53,219 bases of DNA from Pisciglobus halotolerans (GCF_900113675.1 NZ_FOQE01000013.1:1-53219), one strand, 5' to 3'; numbered from the stretch's first letter, positions 23,442-33,289 are shown. A program made the numbers and translations. The notes: a model not told the origin generated them from the letters alone.

Positions 23442-23494
23442 TGTGACTGCTCAAATTTCGTTTCTCTTTTGAGTCGGAACGATACTCCTTTTGC

Positions 23495-23755
23495 GTACCA
23501 ACTCAAACTTGTTGCTGCTTCTGAGTTTGTCATTAACGCCTCTTATTGACTAACTCAAACCTGTTGCTACTCTCGAGTTGGTCATTAACCCCTCTTATTG
23601 ACAAACTCAAACTTATTGCAGCTCTCGAGTTGGTCATTAACCCCTCTTATTGACTAACTCAAACTTATTGCAGCTCTTGAGTTGGTCATTAATGTCTCTT
23701 ATTGACTAACTCAAACTTGTTGCAGCTCTTGAGTTGGTCATTAATGCTCTTAAAT
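23495..23755 (-). repeat. 52-bp tandem hairpin array, copy 2 (about 5 units)
   Basis: ACTCAAAC anchors recur at 23501, 23553, 23605, 23657 and 23709, exactly 52 bp apart. Read on the minus strand the unit (TTGAGTTAGTCAATAAGAG... TTAATGACCAACTC) is the same as the array at 5047-5440, with a few differences per unit, and forms the same hairpin. Here the units are of one type and do not alternate. Confidence 0.88.
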
Positions 23756-23861
23756 AAAAAACTCAGCTGCCAGCCTAAAGAGGTCTTTGCGCTTTTTAGG
23801 GCGTTAACCTGTTTTTAGTCTGACAGCTGAATGTCATGCTCTTTTCATCGACCTCGCTTCG

Positions 23862-24298
23862 CATTGTCATGGCTCTTGCGATTTTTAATCGCTTAGAGAC
23901 ATGACACACTTTGCCGGAATGGCATCAGTACTTCCAATAACGATTTTGCTTTTTCAGGACTTCTCCGTATCCTTGTAGTTGAGTTGCGCGAGGTAGAGTC
24001 TCGGCAAAATTCAAAAGACGCTCACATGCGCTGGATGGTCTGTGTTGTCATGGCTCTTGCGATTTTTATCGCTTAGAGACATGATACACTTTGCCGGAAC
24101 GGCAACAGTGCTTCCGATAATGGTTTTGCTTTTTCATTTTTCTGTCGTCTCTATCGACCTCGCTTCACATCCTATTAGTTGAGTTGCGAAAGCCAGAGTC
24201 TTTGCAAAAAAGATAAGTTGTTTTGATGCGCGCTCCGCTGCTCTCTTCAACAACTTCCTATTTTTGCTGTGACTCTTGCAGGCTTTCTCCGTATCCTT
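23862..24298 (-). repeat. Composite hairpin repeat cluster behind the ABC permease gene
   Basis: No gene. It is a mosaic of the three modules seen elsewhere: the GTCATGGCTCTTGCGATT type at 23862-23972 and again at 24044-24174, half of the GCGAGG..CCGAGACTCT type at about 23979-24041, and a complete nested hairpin at 24181-24298, roughly 95% identical to 51940-52059. The cluster ends 4-5 nt from the stop codon at 24303. Confidence 0.8.
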
Positions 24299-24302
24299 GT
24301 TT

Positions 24303-27300
24303 TTAGTCTATGGTTTTGAGTGCTTCGAGCATGTTGATGTGTTTTAGTTTGATATGCATGGCGATCATGACGATGGTTGAGAATATGGTCGTTAGGATCG
24401 CTGCGTATATATAACTAGAGATGGAGATGATTGGGCTGAACATCATTTGGTCGATTTCGACTGTTTGTAGGACGAAGCCATGTAGGATGAAACCTAGTAA
24501 TAGACCAACGATAATCCCCATAAAGGTCAACAACAGGTTCTCACGGTAAATATACATGGTCACTTCGTTATCATAAAAGCCTAGTACTTTTATTGTCGAC
24601 AGCTCTCGCACACGTTCGGAAACGTTGATGTTGGTCAAATTGTATAAGACAACAAACGCTAGCAAAGCAGCTGAGACCACTAAGATAATCGTGACAATGT
24701 CTAAACTATCTAAGGTACTTTGGAAACTGTCGCTGAAAGTACTGACAAAACTGACGCCTGCTACACTTTTTTGATCCGTTAAAGCTGTACCAAATGTTTT
24801 CTCCCATTCTTCTGATTCGCTGTATTTCAACAATTGCATCGTATAGTCTGGTTTTTCATTCGTTACTTTTTCATAATAAGTCGGTGACAAGTAAACATCA
24901 TGACCTAGATAGTTTTCAGCAATATTGTTTACTTTAACCGTAAAGTTCTCCTGATCATTATTTGTGATTTCCAAAGTGTCGCCTTCTTTAAGATCATACA
25001 ACTTAGCTAATTTTTCAGTAATGATCGCTCCAGTATCATCCAGTTTGAATTGTTTTCCTGTTTCTCTATCATTCAACAAAATAAACTGGTTGATGCGTTC
25101 AGGATCTTGTGGAATGAACAAGTTTACTTCTTGCTGATTCACACCTTTTTGATTGACCGTGTCATTTTCTTGATCGACCATTAACGCATCGGATACTTCT
25201 GTGGTTTCTTCAATCAGCTGCTGATACTTTTCTTCACTGTTTTCTGAAGCTGAGTCATCCAATGCAACGATGGCTTGGTATTGATGCAATTTGCCATATT
25301 GCAGTGACGCAACATCTTCAATTGAATCCGATAACCCCAAACCAGTCAGGATCAAAGCAGTACAGCCGGCTACGCCTGAAATGGTCATCAGCATCCGCTG
25401 TTTATAACGGAATAGATTACGCGCTGTTACTTTTTGTGTAAAACTCATTCTTTCCCAAATTGGTGTTAAGCGTTCCAAGAAAATGCGTTTTCCGATCTTA
25501 GGCGCTTTCGGCCGCATCAATGTGGCAGCATTGCTTTTTAGCGAAACACGAACAGCTGCAAAAGCAGCGACACCGGTACATAAGAATGCGACGAGGTAAG
25601 AAATCAAAATGGCAGGGATAGGATAGGAAATCCGCACCTCAGGCAAATGATACATGGCTCCGTATGCATTAAAAATCACTGTCGGGAATAAATAGAACCC
25701 GATTGCTAATCCGATAGAGGCTCCAAGTAAGCTAGCCAGCATCGAATAGACGACAAACTTTTTCGCAATGTCCCAGTTAGAATAACCTAATGCCTTCAAA
25801 GTCCCCATTTGTGTCCGCTGTTCATCTACCATCCTTGTCATCGTTGTCAAGGAAACCAGAGCGGCAATGAGGAAAAAGAAGATCGGGAAGATTTTTGAAA
25901 TAGCAGCGATTCGTTCAGCATTGTCATTGTATTCAGCATAACCTGGATTGTCCGTTCGATCCAAAACAAAGTATTCTGGTAACGGAACATCTTTGAGCTG
26001 TTTCTCTGCTTCTGCAATATCCGCTTCACCGTCTGCGATTTTTTCTTCGCCTTCTGCTTGTTTTTCTTTAAACTCTTCTAAACCTGCTTCATAATCTGCT
26101 TGTCCATCTTCAAGTTTTGCTTTGGCTTTTGCCAATTCAGCTTCACCAGAAGCTTTTTGTTCATCCAATTCTTGTTGGCCTGTTGCAATTTGTTCTTTTC
26201 CAGCAGCCAATTGATTTTCAGCTTTTTTGATTTGAGCTCGTCCATCATCGATTTGTTGCTGTCCGGCTTTCAACTGAGCTTCCGCTTCACTTAATTGGCC
26301 TTCACCTGATGAAAGACCAGCTGCTGTTTGATCTAATGCGGCTGCCATGTTAACGGGCGGTACTTCTCCAGCAAAATAACCAGCAAAAGCATCTCCTAAA
26401 CTTTTATCGATTTGTTTGCCTTGTTGGATCAAGGTTTGCTGTTGATCAGCAGCAATCTGCTCACCAGGAGATTGTACTGCTTCACGGGCAGACTGCAAGA
26501 ACACTTGAGCTGACTCTTTTTGTTCTTCTGGCAATTCAGCAAGGGAAGCTTCAAATCCGTCTAGAGCTTGTTTTGCTGCGGATGCCGGTACTTTTCCGGC
26601 AAAGTAGCCTGTCAACACACCTGCTAATTCCGGATCAATTTGCTCTGCAGTACTGCTCAGTGATTGCTGGGTCTCTTGCGCTACTTGATCTTTAGGATAA
26701 ATGATAGCCGCTTGTGCCTGTTCAAGATAATTTTTGCTGTTGTTCAGTTGTGCTTTTCCCTCTTCTTTTTTCTGTTCAAATTGGGCTTTCTTTTCGTCCA
26801 ATTCCGCTTGAGCTTGCTTCAAGTCCGCTTTTTTATTAGCCAGTGTTGTTTCGGCTTCTTTTAATTCCTGCCGTTTTTGATCGAGGGTCGCTTGAGCATC
26901 AGCAATTTTTTGATCCATCTGTGCTTTATTTTCTTGATAAGCTGCCCAGCCATTATCTAGTTCTTCTTTAGCATCAGCCAGTTCTTGTTCGCCATCTTCT
27001 AATGCCTTTTTAGCTGAGGCGATCTCTTCTTTCCCTTTATCGATTTCTTTTTGGATCTCATCTTGAATATCTTTTTTTCTTTCTTCCGGACGTTTTTCCA
27101 AAGCTTTTTCGATCTTATCTGTTTTTGCTTCGATTGCTTTTTCATACTCCGGCGAATAAGCAGTCTGCTGTGTGACATTTGAAAAACGCAGATCAGCTTC
27201 TGTATATACATCCATATCAAAATCTGTTTCAGGAATAAAGGCGAAGCCGTCTAATGTCCCGTTACCGACAGTTGTGTTTCCTCTTGAGATCGTTTCGATA

Positions 27301-27845
27301 TATTCAGGAGAAGCGGTGAATCCGACCACTTTAAAAGAGGTCTTTTTCAAGTTACTTGTTCCCTCTTCTTCCTCCGATGTTTCGATCTCGATCGTATCTC
27401 CGATTTTGTAAGCTTCCTGATAATCATTTTTTGAATCTAAAGTGATTTCTCCAGAATGTTCAGGCAGCCGTCCTGAAACGAGGTACGGTTGATTGAGCGG
27501 ATTTTTTTCGTTTAAAGGAATACTCATCAACTTTGTTACCAAGCTAGATTGCGCTAGCACAACGTCTTGGGTATAACGCGTTTCAACCGCTGCATCTTCT
27601 AAATCGGCTAGAATATCCAGATCATCTTCAGTCAATCCCATTGTTGATTGGACTTTGATATCCATCAGCTGCTGATCTTTATAATAATGATCAGCCGTAT
27701 CGACCATGTCAGGACTGGTTGCAGTGATTCCCGCATAAAAAGCTACACCAAGTAATATGATGGAAAAAATAGATAAAAAGCGTGCTTTTGACTGTCCAAT
27801 CTCTTTAACGATGTCTTTCCATAAGGCTTTTTTCTTCACAGACAT
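24303..27845 (-). CDS. FtsX-like ABC transporter permease with long coiled coil
   Basis: 1180 aa. Order: one N-terminal membrane helix (about 18-40), a MacB-like extracellular domain (about 45-240), a very long Ala/Glu/Lys/Gln-rich coiled coil (about 255-615), three membrane helices with the FtsX motif MGTLKALGYSNWDIAKKF (about 645-780), a second extracellular domain (about 835-1040) and three final helices with STIKVLGFYDNEVTMYIYRE. Inside the coiled coil a segment of about 65 residues is duplicated (GYFAGKVP near 405, GYFAGEVP near 485). It pairs with the ATPase just upstream (4-nt gap). The substrate is unknown; a lipid or peptide role, or a mechanical cell-surface role, would be in line with FtsX/MacB relatives. 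Confidence 0.9.
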   Translation of the reverse strand: MSVKKKALWKDIVKEIGQSKARFLSIFSIILLGVAFYAGITATSPDMVDTADHYYKDQQLMDIKVQSTMGLTEDDLDILADLEDAAVETRYTQDVVLAQSSLVTKLMSIPLNEKNPLNQPYLVSGRLPEHSGEITLDSKNDYQEAYKIGDTIEIETSEEEEGTSNLKKTSFKVVGFTASPEYIETISRGNTTVGNGTLDGFAFIPETDFDMDVYTEADLRFSNVTQQTAYSPEYEKAIEAKTDKIEKALEKRPEERKKDIQDEIQKEIDKGKEEIASAKKALEDGEQELADAKEELDNGWAAYQENKAQMDQKIADAQATLDQKRQELKEAETTLANKKADLKQAQAELDEKKAQFEQKKEEGKAQLNNSKNYLEQAQAAIIYPKDQVAQETQQSLSSTAEQIDPELAGVLTGYFAGKVPASAAKQALDGFEASLAELPEEQKESAQVFLQSAREAVQSPGEQIAADQQQTLIQQGKQIDKSLGDAFAGYFAGEVPPVNMAAALDQTAAGLSSGEGQLSEAEAQLKAGQQQIDDGRAQIKKAENQLAAGKEQIATGQQELDEQKASGEAELAKAKAKLEDGQADYEAGLEEFKEKQAEGEEKIADGEADIAEAEKQLKDVPLPEYFVLDRTDNPGYAEYNDNAERIAAISKIFPIFFFLIAALVSLTTMTRMVDEQRTQMGTLKALGYSNWDIAKKFVVYSMLASLLGASIGLAIGFYLFPTVIFNAYGAMYHLPEVRISYPIPAILISYLVAFLCTGVAAFAAVRVSLKSNAATLMRPKAPKIGKRIFLERLTPIWERMSFTQKVTARNLFRYKQRMLMTISGVAGCTALILTGLGLSDSIEDVASLQYGKLHQYQAIVALDDSASENSEEKYQQLIEETTEVSDALMVDQENDTVNQKGVNQQEVNLFIPQDPERINQFILLNDRETGKQFKLDDTGAIITEKLAKLYDLKEGDTLEITNNDQENFTVKVNNIAENYLGHDVYLSPTYYEKVTNEKPDYTMQLLKYSESEEWEKTFGTALTDQKSVAGVSFVSTFSDSFQSTLDSLDIVTIILVVSAALLAFVVLYNLTNINVSERVRELSTIKVLGFYDNEVTMYIYRENLLLTFMGIIVGLLLGFILHGFVLQTVEIDQMMFSPIISISSYIYAAILTTIFSTIVMIAMHIKLKHINMLEALKTID

Positions 27846-27848
27846 CCC

Positions 27849-28550
27849 CTACCATTCTATTTCTGTTACTGACTTAGGATTTTCATTGACAGTGATTTGG
27901 CGAACTTTAGCATTATTGATCTCAATCGTTCGATCTGCCATTGGTGTGATGGCTTGGTTATGCGTGATGACAATGACTGTAGTCCCATATTGATCACATG
28001 TTTTTTTCAGCAGTTTCAATACTTGCTTTCCTGTTTCATAATCTAAAGCACCTGTTGGCTCATCACAGAGCAACAATTTGGGCTGTTTGGCCAATGCTCT
28101 TGCGATAGCTACACGCTGTTGCTCTCCTCCAGATAGTTGTGCAGGAAAGTTGTCCATTCGTTCACCTAAACCTACATCTCTTAAAACAGTTGCTGCATCT
28201 AATGCATTTGGTGAAATTTCAGCTGCCAGTTCTACATTTTCTTTCGCCGTTAAGTTAGGGACAAGATTATAGGACTGAAAAACAAAGCCAATCGCTTCAC
28301 GACGATACCCGGTCAGCTTCTTTTCAGAAAAGTTAGCAATATCTGTACCATCGATCTCCACTATCCCTTCATCAGGTGAATCCATGCCGCCTAAAATATT
28401 CAAGACCGTCGTTTTCCCAGCACCACTGGGGCCAACGATCACCGCAAACTCACCTTCCTCTATTTCGAAGGTGATGCCATCATTAGCGGCCACGATCGTT
28501 TCGCCCATGCGGTAACGTTTGTACTCATCTTTTACTTTTACAAAAGCCAC
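27849..28550 (-). CDS. ABC transporter ATP-binding protein (MacB/LolD type)
   Basis: 233 aa with GTG start behind AAGGAGGAA. Walker A is [13 protein letters not shown], the signature is [15 protein letters not shown], Walker B is [12 protein letters not shown], and the switch His is in [15 protein letters not shown]. The EPTGALD and DRTIEI features fit the LolD/MacB class that works with FtsX-like permeases. It lies directly before the large permease gene and 39 nt behind the APC permease gene. Confidence 0.95.
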   Translation of the reverse strand: MAFVKVKDEYKRYRMGETIVAANDGITFEIEEGEFAVIVGPSGAGKTTVLNILGGMDSPDEGIVEIDGTDIANFSEKKLTGYRREAIGFVFQSYNLVPNLTAKENVELAAEISPNALDAATVLRDVGLGERMDNFPAQLSGGEQQRVAIARALAKQPKLLLCDEPTGALDYETGKQVLKLLKKTCDQYGTTVIVITHNQAITPMADRTIEINNAKVRQITVNENPKSVTEIEW

Positions 28551-28589
28551 TTTCTGTTCCTCCTTCTTTTCATTTCCTGCATATAAGAT

Positions 28590-29975
28590 CTATTCAGCTT
28601 GATTCAACCGACTATGATGATAGCCAAATAATAGATAGATCAATATCCCGAGTACTAGCCATATACCAAATGCGATCCATACAGATAAAGACAGCTGGAC
28701 CATCAAGTACAAACAAACCAAGATAGAAATGATCGGCAGCAACGGAACAAGCGGCACACGAAACTCACCAGCTTTTGGTTCTCCAAATGTTTTTCTCAAC
28801 TTGATGATTCCTGCTGCAATGATCACAAAGACCATCAATGTCACGATATTCGTCAATTCGGCCAGACGATCTAAAGGTACCACGCCTGCTAAGACTGTAG
28901 TGACGATACCGGCTAAAATAGTCGCTTTTTTAGGAGTATGGTTTTTCTCATCTATTTCACTCAATGATTGCGGCAACAATCCATCGCGACTGATCGCAAA
29001 GAGCAGACGTCCTAGTCCATACAGCATTGAGATCAAAACCGTCAGCAAAGTTAAGATAGCTCCCACCGAAATCAAACCTGCAATAAAATCCTGCCCAATA
29101 AAACGCATAGCAAATGAAACTGCGTCTCTTACATCAAGTTGATCAAAAGGAACCAATCCGGTCAGTACCAATGTCACAAGGATATAAAGCGCTGTGGCGA
29201 TCCCAAGAGAGCCGATGATTCCTCTGGGTACACTTTTTTGAGCGTCTTTCGTTTCTTCTGCTGCTGTACTGACGGCATCAAAACCGAGAAAGGCAAAGAA
29301 AACGATTGCTGCACCTTCCATGATGCCATTCATTCCAAATGGCATAAACGGCGACCAATTTTCAGGTTTGACATAAAAGAAGCCGACGATGATAAACAAG
29401 AGGATCAAAGAAAACTTGATCAAAACCATTAGATTATTCAACCGTAGTGCACGTTTGGCTCCTTGAATAATCAATATCGTCACGATCAACGTGATCAAAA
29501 CGGCGATCAAATCTATATACGTTCCTTTTTCCGGCTGAAAAGAAGCGGTTAAAGCTGTAGGCAAGCCGATTCCTAAGCCTTTTAAAAATCCATTTAAATA
29601 GCCGGACCACCCAGAAGCAACCGAAGCACAGGCTAATAAATACTGACAGATCATTAACCAGCCGATGAGCCAGCCGATCACTTCACCGAAAATGGTATAA
29701 CCATAAGAGTAAGCTCCTCCCGAGACTGGTACCCTTGAAGCGAACTCAGCAAAGCAAAGAGCTGATAGTGCACAAGAGAAGGCTGCAATCACGAACGATA
29801 TGATCAATGAAGGACCGGCAGTCGCTGCTGCTGCTGTTCCCGTGATCACAAAGATCCCTGTCCCAACGATAGCCCCTAACCCAAGCAGAACCAAATCCAT
29901 CGTTTTCAATTCTTTTGATAAAGTTGTTTCTCTTGTTTCTTGTGAGGCTAAAGGCATTTTCCTAAAAACATTCAT
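28590..29975 (-). CDS. APC-family amino acid permease (CAT type)
   Basis: 461 aa with 12-13 predicted membrane helices. The N-terminal LKTMDLVLLGLGAIVGTGIF is the APC substrate-binding signature; ASRVPVSGGAYSYGY and GFDAVSTAAEETKDAQKSVP mark the cationic-amino-acid-transporter branch (YhdG-like). It probably imports or exchanges a cationic or related amino acid. It is the first gene of a minus-strand unit with the two ABC genes. I saw no T-box or lysine riboswitch in the 270-nt divergent gap to the flavoprotein gene. Confidence 0.9.
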   Translation of the reverse strand: MNVFRKMPLASQETRETTLSKELKTMDLVLLGLGAIVGTGIFVITGTAAAATAGPSLIISFVIAAFSCALSALCFAEFASRVPVSGGAYSYGYTIFGEVIGWLIGWLMICQYLLACASVASGWSGYLNGFLKGLGIGLPTALTASFQPEKGTYIDLIAVLITLIVTILIIQGAKRALRLNNLMVLIKFSLILLFIIVGFFYVKPENWSPFMPFGMNGIMEGAAIVFFAFLGFDAVSTAAEETKDAQKSVPRGIIGSLGIATALYILVTLVLTGLVPFDQLDVRDAVSFAMRFIGQDFIAGLISVGAILTLLTVLISMLYGLGRLLFAISRDGLLPQSLSEIDEKNHTPKKATILAGIVTTVLAGVVPLDRLAELTNIVTLMVFVIIAAGIIKLRKTFGEPKAGEFRVPLVPLLPIISILVCLYLMVQLSLSVWIAFGIWLVLGILIYLLFGYHHSRLNQAE

Positions 29976-30247
29976 GTGTCATTCACTCAACTCTCTTTTA
30001 TTTTCTCTTCCTATTTTCTCTTCTCATTCTACAAAACACGAACGCTTTGAACAACCTTAAACTTCATTTCCTTAGAAATACTTAGAAAAGCCTGCTTTCT
30101 TATGGTACACTACAAAAAAAGACCGAGCGGATAAGTATGACCAAAGAAGTTCTTGTTCATCTATAAAATACGTAAAAAAGAAACAAGCTCAGGTTATCGG
30201 TTAACAGCATACTAACGATAGAATCGGATAAAGAATGGAGTCAAAAA

Positions 30248-31525
30248 ATGAATGTGGATGTATTGATCGTTGGCGGCGGCACCAGCGGCATGATGGCAGC
30301 CATTTCGGCAGCTGAAAATGGAGCAGTCGTTGGACTGGTCGAAAAAAATAAAACCTTGGGCAGAAAACTGCTCGTTACGGGTAACGGACGCTGTAATGTG
30401 ACAAATAATCGAGACAAAGAAGAAATCATCGCGCATATTCCTGGTAACGGACGCTTTTTATACAGTGCTTTTGCCCAATATGACAATTACGATATCATGA
30501 ACTTCTTTCGTTCGAATGGTGTCAAATTGAAAGAAGAAGATCATGGCCGTATGTTTCCAACCACTGATCGTTCTCGAACGATCTTAGAGACTCTGCAGCG
30601 TCGGATGGAAGAGTTGAATATTATGGTCTACACCGATGCAGCAGTGGACACGCTGCTGATCCATGATCAAGTGATCCAAGGGGTTCGTTTGAAAGATGGG
30701 CGTGAACTGACCGCTGCCAGCGTCATTGTATCTGTTGGCGGAAAAGCGATGCCGCGCACCGGTTCAACAGGAGATGGCTACCAATGGGCCAAAAAAGCCG
30801 GGCATACCATCAAAGAGCTTTACCCGACAGAAGTGCCGATCACCTCTCAAGAAAGCTTTATCCAAAACCGCGTATTGCAAGGTTTGTCATTACGAGATAT
30901 TGCATTAAAAGTATATAACAAAAAAGGAAAAACAGTCATCACTCATCAAATGGATATGATCTTTACCCATTTTGGTATTTCAGGTCCTGCTGTTTTGCGC
31001 TGCAGTATGTTTGTCTTGCAAACGATGAAAAGAGACAAAACAAATGCTGTTACGATGGGCATCGATGCACTGCCAGACCAGTCACAACATGAGCTTCAGC
31101 AACAGATTCAACAGCTGATCAAAACGGAAGGCGAAAAGGCTGTTAAGAATGCTTTAAAAGGCTTGATACCAGAACGTTACTTGCTCTTTGGTCTAGAACG
31201 CTTGTCCATTGACGAAAGTCTGCCACTCAAACAATTGAATGAGCAGCAGATCAAGGATATCATTTCTTTCCTAAAAGATTTCCGTTTTCAAGTTCATGGT
31301 TCTTTGCCGATCGAAAAAGCTTTTGTTACAGGCGGCGGGATCAATACAAAAGAAGTCGATCCCAAAACAATGGAAAGCCGATTGACAAAAGGGCTCTTTT
31401 TCAGTGGAGAAGTCTTAGACTATAATGGTTATACGGGCGGTTATAATATCACCGGTGCTTTTATCACAGGACGCATCGCAGGCATGCATGCTGCTTATTA
31501 TGCTCAAACAGCCACACAAAAATAG
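30248..31525 (+). CDS. HI0933-family FAD-dependent oxidoreductase (BaiN/YtfP-like)
   Basis: 425 aa. The N-terminal FAD-binding Rossmann loop is VLIVGGGTSGMMAAISAAENG. The following LGRKLLVTGNGRCNVTN and SVGGKAMPRTGSTGDGY motifs define the HI0933 family, and the C-terminus has FVTGGGINTKEVDP and YTGGYNITGAFITGRIAG. These cytosolic flavoproteins have no settled physiological reaction. The start has RBS TGGAG 8 nt before ATG. It is convergent with ybaK, and the two share a terminator. Confidence 0.92.
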   Translation: MNVDVLIVGGGTSGMMAAISAAENGAVVGLVEKNKTLGRKLLVTGNGRCNVTNNRDKEEIIAHIPGNGRFLYSAFAQYDNYDIMNFFRSNGVKLKEEDHGRMFPTTDRSRTILETLQRRMEELNIMVYTDAAVDTLLIHDQVIQGVRLKDGRELTAASVIVSVGGKAMPRTGSTGDGYQWAKKAGHTIKELYPTEVPITSQESFIQNRVLQGLSLRDIALKVYNKKGKTVITHQMDMIFTHFGISGPAVLRCSMFVLQTMKRDKTNAVTMGIDALPDQSQHELQQQIQQLIKTEGEKAVKNALKGLIPERYLLFGLERLSIDESLPLKQLNEQQIKDIISFLKDFRFQVHGSLPIEKAFVTGGGINTKEVDPKTMESRLTKGLFFSGEVLDYNGYTGGYNITGAFITGRIAGMHAAYYAQTATQK

Positions 31526-31551
31526 CTGCCTGCTATAGAAATATAAAAATC

Positions 31552-31595
31552 AAAAAAACGAACAGCCTTTATTCTCTATGGCCGTTCGTTTTTTT
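31552..31595. terminator. Bidirectional terminator between the flavoprotein gene and ybaK
   Basis: AAAAAAACGAACAGCC (31552-31567) pairs with GGCCGTTCGTTTTTTT (31580-31595) with one A/C mismatch. A- and T-runs lie on the two sides. Confidence 0.85.
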
Positions 31596-31597
31596 AA

Positions 31598-32089
31598 TTA
31601 TTTCACATCTATTTCGGCAAAGGTCCCATTGGTGACACGCACCAAATCTTGCGGATCCACTTCTACTTGCAGACCTCTTTTGCCGGCTGACACGATGATC
31701 GTCTCTTTCTTTTCTGCCTGAGCAGAAAAATAAGTTGGAAAGTCCTTTTTCATTCCAATGGGCGAACAACCGCCCCTGATGTAGCCCGTTGTCGCCAACA
31801 AATCCTTCATATGAAGCATTTCGACTTTTTTATTTTGGCTTGCTTTTGCTAACGCCTTTAAGTCAAGCTCACTGTTTCCAGGAATAACCGCTACGATGAC
31901 ACCTGTTTTATCTCCTACTGTAACCAAAGTTTTATAAATACGATCAGGCGGTACATCCAAAGCTTCAGTGACTTGCTCTGCACCTAAGTGGTCTTCACTC
32001 CAAGGATACGTTCGAACGTTAAAAGGCACTTTGCGACTTTCTAAAAAACGAATCGCATTGGTTTTTGGCGTTTTCCCCTTTTTTGACAT
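31598..32089 (-). CDS. ybaK: YbaK/EbsC Cys-tRNA(Pro) deacylase family protein
   Basis: 163 aa. It hydrolyses mischarged Cys-tRNA(Pro); the enterococcal homologue is also known as EbsC. Key features are the KTNAIRFLESRKVPF start, GVIVAVIPGNSELDLKALAKA in the middle with the conserved Lys environment (RIYKTLV), and the GYIRGGCSPIGMKK loop. It follows the rRNA methyltransferase gene after 15 nt, so both are likely on one transcript. Confidence 0.93.
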   Translation of the reverse strand: MSKKGKTPKTNAIRFLESRKVPFNVRTYPWSEDHLGAEQVTEALDVPPDRIYKTLVTVGDKTGVIVAVIPGNSELDLKALAKASQNKKVEMLHMKDLLATTGYIRGGCSPIGMKKDFPTYFSAQAEKKETIIVSAGKRGLQVEVDPQDLVRVTNGTFAEIDVK

Positions 32090-32104
32090 CTCAAAACTTC
32101 TTTC

Positions 32105-33289
32105 TTATGATTCTTTTTGAATGACACAGACTTTCAAATAATTACCTTCTTTAAAGTTTGGATGAACTTTAAAATCTTCAGGCAATCGATAGGTTTCTAT
32201 GATCCGATACTGTTGACGTTTCGCTGCAAACGCTGCTTCGATCATTTGGTGAAACTTTTTAACAGAAACATTTGCTGCATTTGTCGAAGCAATGATCACT
32301 CCGTCGTCTTTGGTCACTTCTATAACATCTTCTAGTAAAGCAGCATAATCTTTGGCTACGCTGAATGTACGTTTTTTGGAACGAGCAAAGCTTGGCGGAT
32401 CAACGACAACTGTATCAAAAGCTAAGCCCTTTTTGATCGCATATCGAAAATAATCAAAGACATCCATCACACGAATCACTTGTTGGTCTAACGGCAATCC
32501 GTTTACTTGAAACTGTTCTTGCGTTTTAGGCAGGCTTCGATTCGCTAAGTCAACGCTGACTGTTTTTACCGCTCCGCCCATAGCCGCTACTACTGAAAAA
32601 GCGCCTGTATAACTGAAAGTGTTCAAAACGGTTCGTCCAGCAGCATAATCCTCCATTAAACTTCTTCTAACATTATGTTGGTCAAGAAAGATCCCTGTCA
32701 TCAATCCTTCATTCAAGTAAACGGCGAAATGAACGCCATTTTCTATGATGATCAATGGCTCAGGCGCTGTTTTCCCCCAAGTGTGTTCTGAAACCAGCTG
32801 GTCTTTACGAGGATAACGAAACTTTTGATAAATTCCTTTTATCTCCATATTGGTTGCTTTAAGAAAAGCGGCTAAAATCATGGACTGATGCTGAAAAATC
32901 CCTTCACTGTACCAAGAAAAAACAGCGTATTGGTCATAGATATCAATCGTTAAGCCACCTAATCCGTCACCTTCTCCATTAAACAATCTGAAGGCCGATG
33001 TATCCTCTGCTGATACAAAAGACTGTCTAGCTGCTTCAGCTTTTCGAAACAATTGTTCAAAAAAAGCTGTGCCTATTTTTTCTTTTGGATCCAACGTTAA
33101 GATCCAACCGTCTCCTTTATGCTGCTTAGCCAAGTAAGCCAATGCGATCGGCTGCTTTTCTTGATCTAAACAAGTGACGATCGTACCTTCTGGCTCATTG
33201 ATGTGATGAGCAAAATCTTCTTTTACTAATAAAGGATATCCTTTTTTCACGCGCTGAGCCGCTTTTGTTTTTAACTGCACTTTTTTCAC
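32105..33289 (-). CDS. RlmI-like 23S rRNA (cytosine-C5) methyltransferase
   Basis: 394 aa, GTG start behind AAAGGAG. The N-terminal PUA-like RNA-binding domain (about 1-75) is followed by a linker domain and a Rossmann-fold SAM domain: LNTFSYTGAFSVVAAMGG is motif I, SVDLANRSL follows, and VVVDPPSFARSKK is the catalytic motif IV. It probably methylates C5 of a 23S rRNA cytosine, but the exact position is not known for this branch. An extended -10 (TGGTATACT, minus strand, -10 at 33322-33327) lies just upstream. Confidence 0.9.
   Translation of the reverse strand: MKKVQLKTKAAQRVKKGYPLLVKEDFAHHINEPEGTIVTCLDQEKQPIALAYLAKQHKGDGWILTLDPKEKIGTAFFEQLFRKAEAARQSFVSAEDTSAFRLFNGEGDGLGGLTIDIYDQYAVFSWYSEGIFQHQSMILAAFLKATNMEIKGIYQKFRYPRKDQLVSEHTWGKTAPEPLIIIENGVHFAVYLNEGLMTGIFLDQHNVRRSLMEDYAAGRTVLNTFSYTGAFSVVAAMGGAVKTVSVDLANRSLPKTQEQFQVNGLPLDQQVIRVMDVFDYFRYAIKKGLAFDTVVVDPPSFARSKKRTFSVAKDYAALLEDVIEVTKDDGVIIASTNAANVSVKKFHQMIEAAFAAKRQQYRIIETYRLPEDFKVHPNFKEGNYLKVCVIQKES

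Noticed and set aside
27172-27411. 79-codon plus-strand frame within the ABC permease gene
   Set aside because: Antisense shadow, no RBS.
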